Assembly (NCBI GenBank): GCA_964398785.1
Contig: CAYNNQ010000003.1
Coordinates: forward strand, 68,735-132,734
Direction of reading: 5' to 3'
Origin: CAYNNQ01 sp964398785
GTDB taxonomy: Bacteria; Desulfobacterota; Desulfovibrionia; Desulfovibrionales; Desulfonatronovibrionaceae
Length of the DNA stretch: 64,000 bases
The notes beneath the pieces are model-generated. The model saw nothing but the letters and a program-made list of their open reading frames with translations. It searched no databases and had not been told where the DNA came from. Of the stretch, positions 45,237-54,096 are shown piece by piece. The translations under genes were made by a program, and so were the position numbers. Each line of letters starts with the position of its first letter. The first letter of the stretch is position 1.

Positions 45237-45484
45237 GGTTCCTCGACGTTTGATATGGATCTTTCTCCGCCTGATCTTTTGGGATGCTTTTAACGAGAGG
45301 CCCGCGCGTTTTCTTGGTCCTTAATATTAGCTTGAAATCCCGCGCACAAATTTTAACCTGGGTGCGGGAAGGGGAGGGGCATCCTCCTTTGGCGGGGCCT
45401 GGAAAAACACCGGGCCGGTAGTTTGGCATCCAAAAAGATCAGGCGGAGAAAATATAAAAAATCCACACACCGTGTCGAAGAGCC
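45237..45484 (+). repeat. Family B element with inverted interior, copy B5
   Basis: This 248-bp element has L end GGTTCCTCGACGTTTGATATGG and R end CCGTGTCGAAGAGCC in the B2 order, but the interior between the CTCCGCCTGATCTTTT arms is reversed: the CGCGCGTTTTCTTGG half is next to L instead of R. The flanks (CAAAAAAC and CCAAAACC) match poorly, so the target duplication has decayed or was lost. Confidence 0.7.
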
Positions 45485-45601
45485 CCAAAACCCTTAAGAA
45501 CCGAACGAGACTAATCAGGCTCATAATTCTTCTAAAGATTCTGTTCTATAGGAGGCGGAAATTAAAGTTGTCAAGAAACACCCGTTCAAAGGGATAAAAA
45601 A

Positions 45602-46573
45602 ATGAAAAATACGGACAAAACTGCTCTTCTGGATCCGGCCCGGGTGGACTGCCAGGGGAACTGGCTTCTTTGGCCTCGAGAGCCCAAAGATAACATGTTG
45701 CAATCCATACAAGAACTGGGACAATTGGAGCCAGTGGTTGTCCGGGAAGGAACTCACCGACCGCTACTTGTCTGTGGATACACGCGGGTAGCTGCTCTCC
45801 GTCATCTGCAGCAAAAGGTTGTGGCTGTCTTCCGGGGAATCGACCACCCGGATCTTGCTCTGGCCTATGTGCACAGCAATTCCGGACGTATCCCCAGCCC
45901 TGGACAAACTTCCGCAGCTCTGCGCTATTACTGCCGGGATGAAGATCGGCGTCACCTTATGTACCAAGCACTGGACATCCCCCTCGGATCAACCCATTTC
46001 CGGCAATGGGAAAACTGGCTGCAGTTAGAAAGCCCGTGGGACCCACTTCTGGACAAAGGACACCTGCCCTTGAAAGCCGCGGACATCCTGGCCGCGCTCA
46101 CTTCCGCGGACCGAGATGCCTTATTTCCGTTTTTTACCCGGCTTTCCTGGTCCAGAAACAAAGCCCTCCAATTTCTGAACTGGGCCTATGAATCCGGCCG
46201 GATATACGGTGAAGCCCCGGCGGAAGTAATCCGGAAAAGTAAATTGCCACAGATTTTGGAGCAAGATCTTTCCCCCAAAGACGCCATTTCCGCACTCCTT
46301 CGGGAGATGCAAACAATCCACTCCCCGCATATAACCGCTTTCCGGGAAAAGAAAAACAACATCTGCCGGGAACTCACCGCGGGAACATGCTGGCGGGCGG
46401 AACATGCAGATAACCTGGAATCGAAAAAACTGCATATAAGCACGGACATAGCCTCGGCAAGGGAACTGGACCAGAGGGCCCGGGAACTGTCCCAAATGGC
46501 GGAATCCGGAGCCTTTGAACTCTGGGATGAGTTCCGGGAAAGCTTCTTGGTCAAAGGCAAAGGAGATGTATGA
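45602..46573 (+). CDS. ParB-like N-terminal domain protein
   Basis: This 323-residue protein has a ParB/Srx fold in the N-terminal about 110 residues: LQSIQELGQLEPVVVREG and LLVCGYTRVAALRHL (about 55-69), where GYTRVAA replaces the GERRxRA box that binds CTP in ParB. A helical region without recognised domains follows. No parA or parS context is seen. The last codons overlap the radical-SAM gene as ATGA (46570), so the two are translated together. A role in DNA repair or DNA marking is inferred from that partner. Confidence 0.8.
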   Translation: MKNTDKTALLDPARVDCQGNWLLWPREPKDNMLQSIQELGQLEPVVVREGTHRPLLVCGYTRVAALRHLQQKVVAVFRGIDHPDLALAYVHSNSGRIPSPGQTSAALRYYCRDEDRRHLMYQALDIPLGSTHFRQWENWLQLESPWDPLLDKGHLPLKAADILAALTSADRDALFPFFTRLSWSRNKALQFLNWAYESGRIYGEAPAEVIRKSKLPQILEQDLSPKDAISALLREMQTIHSPHITAFREKKNNICRELTAGTCWRAEHADNLESKKLHISTDIASARELDQRARELSQMAESGAFELWDEFRESFLVKGKGDV

Positions 46574-47658
46574 ACGGGTCTTTTAAACTGCCCGGATACC
46601 TGCGGAATATAACCCGGGTACTGATGGACGAGGCAATCGTAGACTCCCCGCTTGCGCGGCGCGTGGAGAGAAGGCTGCCCAGCATCGAAAAAGAGATCGT
46701 GCCCTCCGGGGAGGAGATGAGACCGGAGGCGGATACCCTCTATCTCAAGAGATACAAGGGGGACTTCCTCCGTTTCTGCCCGGGAACACGGCACTACCGC
46801 TGCTGCGGTTACCGCATCGTGCATATCGGAGAAAACTGTCCCCTTGGATGCACCTATTGCATTCTTTCCAGCTATTTTCGGGATAAAAGCCTCAAAGTCT
46901 GGGCCAATCAGGAGGATCTCTTCCGGGAACTGGACAAGGCGTTCAGGGCCAACCCCAAACACCTTTTCCGGGCCGGCACCGGGGAATTCACGGACTCGTT
47001 GGTCCTGGAGCCCTTAACTTCCTACAGCCGGGATCTCGCTGGATTCATGAACCACTATCCCAACGCTTGCCTGGAACTGAAGTCCAAGGTAGGCGATTTG
47101 ACCTGGATGGAGGCAGTAACTGACCCGCGACGTATCTTGCCGGCCTGGTCCCTGAACAGCCCCTATATAAGCGGGAAGCACGAAGAGAAGGCGGATTCAC
47201 TGGAAACCAGATTGGCAGCTGCCGCGGAGTGCACTCGCAATGGCTTTCGAGTATGCCTTCATTTCGATCCCATCATTCACTATCCGGGATGGCAAAAGGG
47301 ATACGCGAAAACCGTGGAGATGATCTTCGACTACCTCCATCCCGAGGATATAGCCTATCTGAGCCTAGGCTCCTTCCGTTGCATGCCCGAACTAAAAAGC
47401 GTGATCCAGCAAGAAAGACCGCAGTGTTCATTTATATACAACGAGTTCATTGCCGGTCTGGACGGGAAAAACCGGCTCTTTCTCCCTCTACGTCTGGAAC
47501 AATTTGCCTTTATGGTGAATCTTTTACGGGGAAAGGGACTGGACCGGCAGATTTATTTTTGCATGGAATCGGATACCGTGTGGAAAAAAACATTAGGCTA
47601 CACCCCCCGCGATCTCGGGGGGCTGGACAGACATCTCCTGAACCAGGCATTTTTTTAA
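46570..47658 (+). CDS. Spore-photoproduct-lyase-like radical SAM protein
   Basis: This 362-residue radical-SAM enzyme has the cluster motif C90-PLG-C94-TY-C97 (CxxxCxxC) and continues in the SPL-like pattern with GTGEFTDSLVLEP and ELKSKVGDL. SPL itself repairs the 5-thyminyl-dihydrothymine UV lesion in spore formers; this organism is not one, so the substrate may be another thymine lesion or a different molecule. The SPL-type Cys141 equivalent could not be placed with certainty. Coupled to the ParB-like gene and tail-to-tail with the CxxC gene. Confidence 0.82.
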   Translation: MNGSFKLPGYLRNITRVLMDEAIVDSPLARRVERRLPSIEKEIVPSGEEMRPEADTLYLKRYKGDFLRFCPGTRHYRCCGYRIVHIGENCPLGCTYCILSSYFRDKSLKVWANQEDLFRELDKAFRANPKHLFRAGTGEFTDSLVLEPLTSYSRDLAGFMNHYPNACLELKSKVGDLTWMEAVTDPRRILPAWSLNSPYISGKHEEKADSLETRLAAAAECTRNGFRVCLHFDPIIHYPGWQKGYAKTVEMIFDYLHPEDIAYLSLGSFRCMPELKSVIQQERPQCSFIYNEFIAGLDGKNRLFLPLRLEQFAFMVNLLRGKGLDRQIYFCMESDTVWKKTLGYTPRDLGGLDRHLLNQAFF

Positions 47659-47702
47659 AAAAGGAGGAGGGGAATAGCCCCAAAGACCATTATTCCTCTC
47701 CC
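47659..47702 (-). terminator. Possible terminator of the CxxC-protein gene
   Basis: On the minus strand GAGGAATA pairs with TATTCCCCTC (2-base bulge) followed by TTTTTT. The stem overlaps the stop codon region of the gene at 47690. Confidence 0.4.
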
Positions 47703-48235
47703 TTTCCCGGTCCGAAAAGCCCTTTCAGGTTGGAAGCGTTGTATTTGGGGCAGCTCTCCTGAAGATAGCATAGTTCGCAACCGCCCCGGTACGGACAGAA
47801 AGTCAGGGTAGAGTATTTGTAATTGAGTGCCCCAGCATTTGAATATTCCAGCCCGATACGGGACAAGGATTTCTTGAGTATCTTCTCCGGGCGGGGAACC
47901 GGAGCGCAGAGGTGCGTGCCCAGTTCGGGGAGGACCTGGCGCAGAGCGCCCATGATCATGGTCTGGGCCAATGCCTGGCGTCGAAACCCCACTTCCGGAC
48001 TTTCTTCCCAGATCTCCTCCAGTTCCCGTTCCACCTTTTCATCCAGATAGATGGCCAGATAGCCCTTCTTCCGTCCCAAGCGATACACGTTCAGACCGGA
48101 GGACATCCTTTCCCACTGCGGTATCAATTCCACAGTTTCCCTGCCTTCCATACCGTTGACTTGGGCCAGTAACATATACATTTCCAAATCCATGGGAGGA
48201 TGGATCTGCAGTTTTTCCGCTTCAAGTAAAGCCAT
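47690..48235 (-). CDS. Unknown protein with C-terminal four-cysteine motif
   Basis: This 181-residue protein belongs to no family I recognise. Its C-terminus carries CPYRGGC-EL-C-YLQES-C, i.e. C147-x5-C153-x2-C156-x5-C162, a spacing seen in zinc or iron-sulfur sites, including Cas4/AddB-like nucleases, but the nuclease core is not evident. The first 130 residues look helical with an AQVNGMEGRETVELI strand region. It faces the ParB-like/SPL-like pair tail to tail, 31 bp apart. A good AAGG site is lacking, so the exact start is provisional. Confidence 0.65.
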   Translation of the reverse strand: MALLEAEKLQIHPPMDLEMYMLLAQVNGMEGRETVELIPQWERMSSGLNVYRLGRKKGYLAIYLDEKVERELEEIWEESPEVGFRRQALAQTMIMGALRQVLPELGTHLCAPVPRPEKILKKSLSRIGLEYSNAGALNYKYSTLTFCPYRGGCELCYLQESCPKYNASNLKGLFGPGKGEE

Positions 48236-48366
48236 ACTTATTTCCTTATAATTATTCGGTTAATTTTTCCTCTACCCTTCCGGACCACCGGCAAACGGAG
48301 CAATAAGAAACCCAAGCATTCACGCAAGCTGTCTGCCCACATTGGACACCGGGGATAGTAACTCAA

Positions 48367-48725
48367 GGATCTCCGACACAGCGTGTGGATTTTATATATT
48401 TTCTCCTTTTGCTCTTTTTGGAGGCATCTGCAAAAAGTCCAGATCCGGAGTTAAATGTACAGGTTATATTGTGCAACCATCTGATTTTACTTAAAACTTA
48501 ACAACTTAAAACTGCCTGCAAAAATTTGTTTTTTGCAGGCGCCTCTTTTTGGATGCTTTTAACGAGGGGTCCGCGCGTTTTCTTGGCTCCCGCAGCCAAA
48601 TTTTAATTTGGGTGCGGGAAGGGGAGGGGCATCCTCCTTTGGCGGGGCCTAGAAAACACCGGGCCGGTAGTTTGGCATCCAAAAAGATCAGGCGGAAAAA
48701 ATCCACATCAAACGCCAAGGACCCA
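48367..48725 (-). repeat. Family B element carrying a nested C element, copy B6
   Basis: The R end is GGATCTCCGACACAGCGTGTGG and the L end GCCAAGGACCC. It is flanked by TAACTCAA (48359-48366) and TAATTCAA (48726-48733), 7 of 8 matching. Removing the inner C3 copy leaves a 228-bp B of the short-interior type. Confidence 0.8.
48421..48545 (+). repeat. Family C element nested inside B6, copy C3
   Basis: The element GAGGCATCTGCAAAAAGTCC to TTTTTTGCAGGCGCCTC is inserted in the B6 arm, with the direct repeat TTTTTG at 48415-48420 and 48546-48551. The wider CTCTTTTTGGA (48412-48422 and 48543-48553) also repeats. Ends: GAGGCATCTGCAAAAA and GAGGCGCCTGCAAAAA (14 of 16). Confidence 0.88.
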
Positions 48726-48932
48726 TAATTCAAAAGCTCTGAATGGACTTCGCAATTACCGGAAACAGGCCCATTAGACAACCGCAAAATTCGCACCGAC
48801 CGCCAATATATCACCCCCTGTTTTAAGCTTGCCTCCAGGCAAATATTCCCTTAAAAAGAATTGTATTTCGAGGGTTGATTATTTTCCAGGGGGCAAGCCA
48901 ATATCCCCCAAAGGCAATCAAAAGGTGCACAG

Positions 48933-50522
48933 ATGGAATCCCGGGATCCCAAATCTTCTATGTCCTCAGAACTGGAACAGCTGGAAAACGAACTGGTCCG
49001 GCTAATAAGCCGCAGGACCAAGCTTCTGGGCAATATCTCCCGTAAAAGACGAGAACGCAAGGAGAGCCTGACCGACCCCCAGCTGGAAAAAAATTTGTGG
49101 AAAAAATGGAAGACCACTGCCCAATCCGGGAATAAACGGATATACAGGCAGCTCTTCAATCAGTTGAACAACCTGGCCTATTCCCACGCGGAAAAGCCCC
49201 AGGAAAAGCCGTTCTGCCTCTACCCCAGCCAACGATCCCTGAATATCAGCATCCCCGGACCCAAGGAATCGCTTGAGACACGCCTGTACACCATGATAGC
49301 GACATGCACTCCGGGTATAAGGACTATAACCGACTACCCCTTAAACGATATACACGTGGAATTTATAAAAGCACTCAACCAGTGCAAGGCAAAGCTCTCC
49401 TGGGAAGAAGACACCCTGCACAGCCAGGAGGCGGGACTGGATATGGACGGCGTCTCTGTATATGTAGGCAGCGACGAGTTCAACCTCTTTCTCATGCTTG
49501 CTCTAGGGGTAGGACGATCCTGTGTGGTTCGCTTCAACTGCTCCGCCAGCCTCAAAAACAGAAACCTGAATTTTTTACAGCCGGTATTACAGGAAATGGG
49601 AGCTCGGCTGAATTTCATTGAGCCCAAGACGTATACTCTGCCTGCCAAACTGGAGGCTTCAGGTATTTTCCCAGAGCATATCACCTTTCCCGCGGATGGG
49701 GATCCCATGTTTCTCCTGGCCCTTATTATGGCCGCAAGTACTTATTCCAAACCGCTGCAGATCCGTTTTCCGGAAGACATGCTTCCGGCACAAGCCGTAA
49801 ACTGCCTGGATATAATGGAAAACTGCGGAGTATCTCTTGAACGTTCTGCGCAAAGCATTAAGATCGACCCCTCTTCCCCTGTTTTGCCTCGGTCCCCGGA
49901 AATCCAGTTGGACCCGATATTGTCCGGATACCTCTTGGCTATGCCCCTTTTCTGCAAAGGTACGGTCCATCTTACCGGTAGCTGGGCACAATGCCCTCTA
50001 AGCGCCGCTGTACTGGATCTTTTGCATCATAGCGGATTAAAAACCGAAATAGGGGAGAAAGAAATAAAGTCCACCCCGGGCACACCGCCGCAGGAAAAGG
50101 TGCTGGACATACGCGAATTTCCCCGTCTGCTCCCCCTGGCAACGGCTCTGGTGGCAGGTATAAAGCAGGAGGGTTCCATTTTCGTGGATACAGCGGAAGC
50201 CGATGTAACCACGGCCGGGGAATGCCTGGAGACCCTGGGGATATCCTGCAAGGTCTATCCCAACCGTCTGGAATTGGCCCCGGCCAATACCGCACCGCAA
50301 AAAGACCCACCGTGGGAATGCCCCACCCCCCTGTGGGGACTCTCCTACGCCCTTATCTCTTTTACCTACCGCGGACTGTGCCTGGCCAACCCGGGTATTC
50401 TGACCAGCATATGGCCCCGGTTCTGGAAAATATTCATGTCTTTGCCCGAACCGCAGAAGCAGATGCAGACCCCAAGCAATGAAGGGGAAAAGACACAGAG
50501 GAGGCGAATTATTGTCCGATGA
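48933..50522 (+). CDS. Divergent EPSP-synthase-fold protein with chorismate-mutase-like N-terminus
   Basis: This 529-residue protein has a N-terminal about 75 residues resembling a type II chorismate mutase helix bundle (LENELVRLISRRTKLLGNIS). The rest follows the AroA fold: SIPGPKESLETRLY keeps the Lys-Ser-Arg of the usual DKSxSHR motif, but the LGNAGTAMR-like phosphate loop is replaced by GSDEFNLFL. A normal AroA is therefore not expected to be fully active here. It heads an operon with a coiled coil, an H-box protein, aconitase and ppiD. Whether it still makes EPSP is open. Confidence 0.72.
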   Translation: MESRDPKSSMSSELEQLENELVRLISRRTKLLGNISRKRRERKESLTDPQLEKNLWKKWKTTAQSGNKRIYRQLFNQLNNLAYSHAEKPQEKPFCLYPSQRSLNISIPGPKESLETRLYTMIATCTPGIRTITDYPLNDIHVEFIKALNQCKAKLSWEEDTLHSQEAGLDMDGVSVYVGSDEFNLFLMLALGVGRSCVVRFNCSASLKNRNLNFLQPVLQEMGARLNFIEPKTYTLPAKLEASGIFPEHITFPADGDPMFLLALIMAASTYSKPLQIRFPEDMLPAQAVNCLDIMENCGVSLERSAQSIKIDPSSPVLPRSPEIQLDPILSGYLLAMPLFCKGTVHLTGSWAQCPLSAAVLDLLHHSGLKTEIGEKEIKSTPGTPPQEKVLDIREFPRLLPLATALVAGIKQEGSIFVDTAEADVTTAGECLETLGISCKVYPNRLELAPANTAPQKDPPWECPTPLWGLSYALISFTYRGLCLANPGILTSIWPRFWKIFMSLPEPQKQMQTPSNEGEKTQRRRIIVR

Positions 50523-50730
50523 GATAAAACAGCTGCAAAGGGAAGTCGAGGACTTGAACGTGCAAAAAACCTCCTGTGCGGCCAAAATAGACGAACTGCG
50601 CAATAGCGAGGACCCGCAAGCCGGGATATTCCACCATCAGGAGATATTCTCCCTGCAGCAGGAAAAACTGCGTTTACAGGTGGAGCTTGAATTCCGGGAA
50701 AAAAAACTGAATCGGCTAAGCATGGAATAA
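50512..50730 (+). CDS. Small coiled-coil protein
   Basis: From TTG 50512 (GAGGAGGCG 9 bp upstream) the product is a 72-residue, almost entirely helical protein rich in Glu, Lys, Gln and Leu with heptad repeats, e.g. LQQEKLRLQVELEFREKKL. ATG 50479 would add 11 residues but has no ribosome site. It overlaps the AroA-like gene by 11 bp and is 3 bp before the sensor-like gene. It may be a small partner or scaffold for a neighbour. Confidence 0.6.
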   Translation: MSDEIKQLQREVEDLNVQKTSCAAKIDELRNSEDPQAGIFHHQEIFSLQQEKLRLQVELEFREKKLNRLSME

Positions 50731-50733
50731 CGG

Positions 50734-52167
50734 ATGGCTTCAAGTACAGGTATAATCGGTCCGGCCCGGGCACTGAAGAAGATATCTGAAGCCTTGGGGG
50801 AAAAAAGTTCTGTGTGGCCTCAACTACAGGTGGCCGCACTAACTTACACCGACAACCCTCCGAATGTGGGGGACTGGCCCGAATATTCCTCCTGGCAGGA
50901 AATGCTCTCCAGACACTCCCTGAATGTAGTGCTCAATCTGTGTGCCGATAAAGATATAATCATGGAGCTGCGTTCCGGTTTGCCGGCCGAGGTGCATCTT
51001 ATGGAAGAGACCCCGGCCCAGTGGCTGCACGCCCTGTTTCGCACGCACAAGGTCCTGCTACAGAAACAGGCCACCAAGAGCAGGCTCTTGCAACAGACCC
51101 TGGATGCCCTGCCCTTCCCGGCCATAATGTTCAGCCCCAAGGGTTTGGTCCAGCACTGGAATACCCATTGCGCCAGATTAACCAATGTGCCTGCGGAGAA
51201 AGTCCTTCGGAAATACAAAGTGGGGCAGTCCTTCTATCGGGAAGAGCGCCCCTTGCTCGGGCAAATAATACTGGAGGAGAACGACCCACAGCAAATCACC
51301 GCCATGTTTGACTCTCCGGATGTCGAAGTCACTCCTATGGAAAACGGAGTGCAGGTTTTCGGATATGTACAGTTGCGCGGACGTCTCCCAGGCTACTATT
51401 TCATCACTGCCCAGAGGATCGTAAAGGAGGATCGGATTCTGGGATCGCTGGAGCTGATCCAGGACATGAGCGCCGTCTCCATGCTCAAGACCCAGCTAAA
51501 GGAGCACCAGGAAACCCTGCGCCTGATGATGACCAACCTTCCCTTCCCCTTGCTAAGCACTGATCTGCAGGGAAAGATACGCTTCAGCAACTCCGCCGCC
51601 CAAAAAAACTTTATGCAAAAACTGAGGCCGGAATCCGGAGAGGACACTACCAATATCCTGACCTATCTGGGGCAGGCCTTGAGTCAGGAGGATATCCAAA
51701 ACCTTGGCCAATGGTTGGAGGATACGGCGATAGAAAGCAATCCTTCTCGCACCCTGTCCCTAGATATCAAGGATTCCCTTTGGGAAATCACCTGTATCAA
51801 GAGCGGAGAAAACGAATCCGAAAATGCCCTATGGGTCCTGCGCAACATAAGCGAAGAGGAAAACGAGGAAAGGCTTAGCACCGCTCTGGCTTTTTCCGGA
51901 GCACTCAGCCATGAACTGGCCCAGCCTCTGACCGCCATATCCAACTCCGCCCGTCTTTTGGCCCGTACCGAATCCCGGGACCAGGAAAGGATTCAAAAGC
52001 ACAAGGACATCCTGGAAAAAGAAAGCGAGAGAGTCATGCAGGTGTACCGCAAGTTACAAAACCTGACCTCGTATAAACTCCAAGGGTATCTGGACACCCA
52101 AATCATGGACTTGGACCACTCTTCGGAAGAGCTCTTCCCCTTTAAAGACTCAGGAGAAAACGAATGA
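50734..52167 (+). CDS. PAS-domain protein with HisKA H-box but no ATPase domain
   Basis: This 477-residue soluble protein has a N-terminal about 110 residues that look Rossmann-like (GIIGPARALKKISEAL), then two PAS domains (about 120-245 and 270-375), and a HisKA dimerisation domain with phosphorylatable His393 in GALSHELAQPLTAISNSA. Only 84 residues follow, with no N, G1 or G2 boxes of a HATPase. It could be a phosphate relay or sensor partner that lacks its own kinase domain. It is cotranscribed with aconitase, which overlaps it by 4 bp, suggesting a metabolic sensor. Confidence 0.78.
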   Translation: MASSTGIIGPARALKKISEALGEKSSVWPQLQVAALTYTDNPPNVGDWPEYSSWQEMLSRHSLNVVLNLCADKDIIMELRSGLPAEVHLMEETPAQWLHALFRTHKVLLQKQATKSRLLQQTLDALPFPAIMFSPKGLVQHWNTHCARLTNVPAEKVLRKYKVGQSFYREERPLLGQIILEENDPQQITAMFDSPDVEVTPMENGVQVFGYVQLRGRLPGYYFITAQRIVKEDRILGSLELIQDMSAVSMLKTQLKEHQETLRLMMTNLPFPLLSTDLQGKIRFSNSAAQKNFMQKLRPESGEDTTNILTYLGQALSQEDIQNLGQWLEDTAIESNPSRTLSLDIKDSLWEITCIKSGENESENALWVLRNISEEENEERLSTALAFSGALSHELAQPLTAISNSARLLARTESRDQERIQKHKDILEKESERVMQVYRKLQNLTSYKLQGYLDTQIMDLDHSSEELFPFKDSGENE

Positions 52168-54074
52168 ATCTGACTCGCAAGATAATCAGTGCCCACATGA
52201 GCGGGGAGGAAACATCCCCAGGCGAAGAAGTCGGCTTAAAGATAGATCAGACCTTGACCCAAGACGCCACCGGCACCATGGCCTGCCTGCAATGGGAATC
52301 CATTGGCCTGGAACATGTACGTACCGACCTTTCCGTAAGTTATGTGGATCACAACACCTTACAGATGGGATTCAAAAATCCGGACGATCACCGCTACCTG
52401 CGTAGCGTGGCCCAAAAATACGGCATGGTCTTTTCCCCACCAGGAACGGGCATATGTCATCAGCTGCATCTGGAAAACTTTGCCCGTCCAGGAACCACTC
52501 TGCTTGGGTCGGACAGCCACACTCCAACAAGTGGCGGAGTCGGTTCTCTGGCCATGGGAGCCGGGGGACTATCCGTGGCCCTGGCCATGGCTGGGGAGCC
52601 GTATACCATAAGCATGCCCCGGGTGGTAAACGTCAGTCTGCACGGCCGGCTGGAAGGCTGGGCCTCGGCCAAGGACATTATACTTTACCTGCTAACCCGA
52701 ATCAGCGTAAAAGGTGGAGTGGGGAAAGTCTTCGAATACACTGGTCCGGGCGTGAAGGCATTGAGCGTTCCGGAACGGGCAACCATTACCAATATGGGGG
52801 CGGAACTAGGGGCTACAAGCTCGATATTCCCTTCGGACGAGAACACCCACGCTTTTTTGAAAGCCATGGGACGCGAAGAGGATTTCACTCCCTTGGGCCC
52901 CGACCCGGAAGCGGAATACGAGGAAACCATGGAGATAGATTTGTCCCGGATACAACCCATGGTGGCCAAACCGCACATGCCGGACCGAGGCGTCCCGGTC
53001 TCCGAACTCGAGGGGAAACAGGTAGACCAGGCGGCAATCGGATCCTGCACCAACTCCTCGTACGCCGATCTCAAAACCGCGGCCCGGGTCCTCTCCGGAA
53101 ACACCAAGGCCGACCATGTGGATCTTTTGATCTCCCCCGGGTCCAAGCAGGTACTGCAGATGCTTATGCACGAAGACCTGGTCTGGCCCATGCTGGATGC
53201 CGGGGGAAGGCTTCTGGAATGTGCCTGCGGGCCGTGCATCGGCATGGGTGGTTCCCCGGTTAGCTCCGGGGTGAGCGTGCGTACCTTCAACCGCAATTTC
53301 GAAGGACGCAGCGGGACCAAAAACGCCGGGGTATATCTGGCCAGCCCGGCCACGGCTGCATTTTCCGCTTTGCACGGCCGCTTTTTGGCCCCGGATAAAT
53401 GGGGAAAACCCCTCCCCCGTCCCGAACTTCCGGCCGATCCGCCAAGTATCAGGCATATGTTCGTTTTTCCCGAAGAATGCAGCCACACCGAGGTAGAACG
53501 CGGGCCGAACATAGTTCCCTTGCCCCAGTTCGATGCACTCCCCGAACAGTTTAAGCTCCCGGTGAGTCTCAAGGTGGCCGACGACATAACCACCGACCAT
53601 ATACTGCCCGGAGGGGCGGAAGTCACTTCCCTGCGCTCCAATATCCCGGCCATAAGTCGATACGTTTTTTCCAGAGTAGACGAAGATTTCGTTAATCGCG
53701 CGGAGAACAGTGGCTCAAGTTTGATTTTGGGGGGAGAAAATTACGGGCAGGGCTCCAGCCGGGAACACGCCGCGCTAGCTCCCCGTTACCTGGGAATAAG
53801 GGCGGTTGTGGCCAAATCTTTTGCCCGCATTCATCGAGCCAATCTGGTAAACTTCGGCATCCTTCCGCTTACATTAGCTGATGGCCGGGAATACGAATAC
53901 ATCTCTACCGGGGACGTACTGCACATTGACTGCAATCGACTCCTACCGGGGGAAGAATTGCCAGCGAAAAGCGATTCCGGCCAGGAAATACTTATAAGCA
54001 ATGATTTGACGCGGAAGGAACTAGGGGTTATCAGAGCTGGCGGCCTGCTGAACTCAGTCAAGCATAAAAAATAA
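52164..54074 (+). CDS. acn: Aconitate hydratase, single-chain
   Basis: This 636-residue iron-sulfur aconitase interconverts citrate and isocitrate. The three cluster cysteines are Cys295 (GSCTNSS), Cys355 and Cys358 (CGPCIG). It ends in the swivel domain with GSSREHAALAPR. It is the compact about 640-residue form of anaerobes and thermophiles, shorter than AcnA (about 890). Its ATG overlaps the stop of the H-box gene (ATGA), so the two are coupled. ppiD follows after 22 bp. Confidence 0.94.
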   Translation: MNLTRKIISAHMSGEETSPGEEVGLKIDQTLTQDATGTMACLQWESIGLEHVRTDLSVSYVDHNTLQMGFKNPDDHRYLRSVAQKYGMVFSPPGTGICHQLHLENFARPGTTLLGSDSHTPTSGGVGSLAMGAGGLSVALAMAGEPYTISMPRVVNVSLHGRLEGWASAKDIILYLLTRISVKGGVGKVFEYTGPGVKALSVPERATITNMGAELGATSSIFPSDENTHAFLKAMGREEDFTPLGPDPEAEYEETMEIDLSRIQPMVAKPHMPDRGVPVSELEGKQVDQAAIGSCTNSSYADLKTAARVLSGNTKADHVDLLISPGSKQVLQMLMHEDLVWPMLDAGGRLLECACGPCIGMGGSPVSSGVSVRTFNRNFEGRSGTKNAGVYLASPATAAFSALHGRFLAPDKWGKPLPRPELPADPPSIRHMFVFPEECSHTEVERGPNIVPLPQFDALPEQFKLPVSLKVADDITTDHILPGGAEVTSLRSNIPAISRYVFSRVDEDFVNRAENSGSSLILGGENYGQGSSREHAALAPRYLGIRAVVAKSFARIHRANLVNFGILPLTLADGREYEYISTGDVLHIDCNRLLPGEELPAKSDSGQEILISNDLTRKELGVIRAGGLLNSVKHKK

Positions 54075-54096
54075 ATAATACGGTTAGGAGATATAC

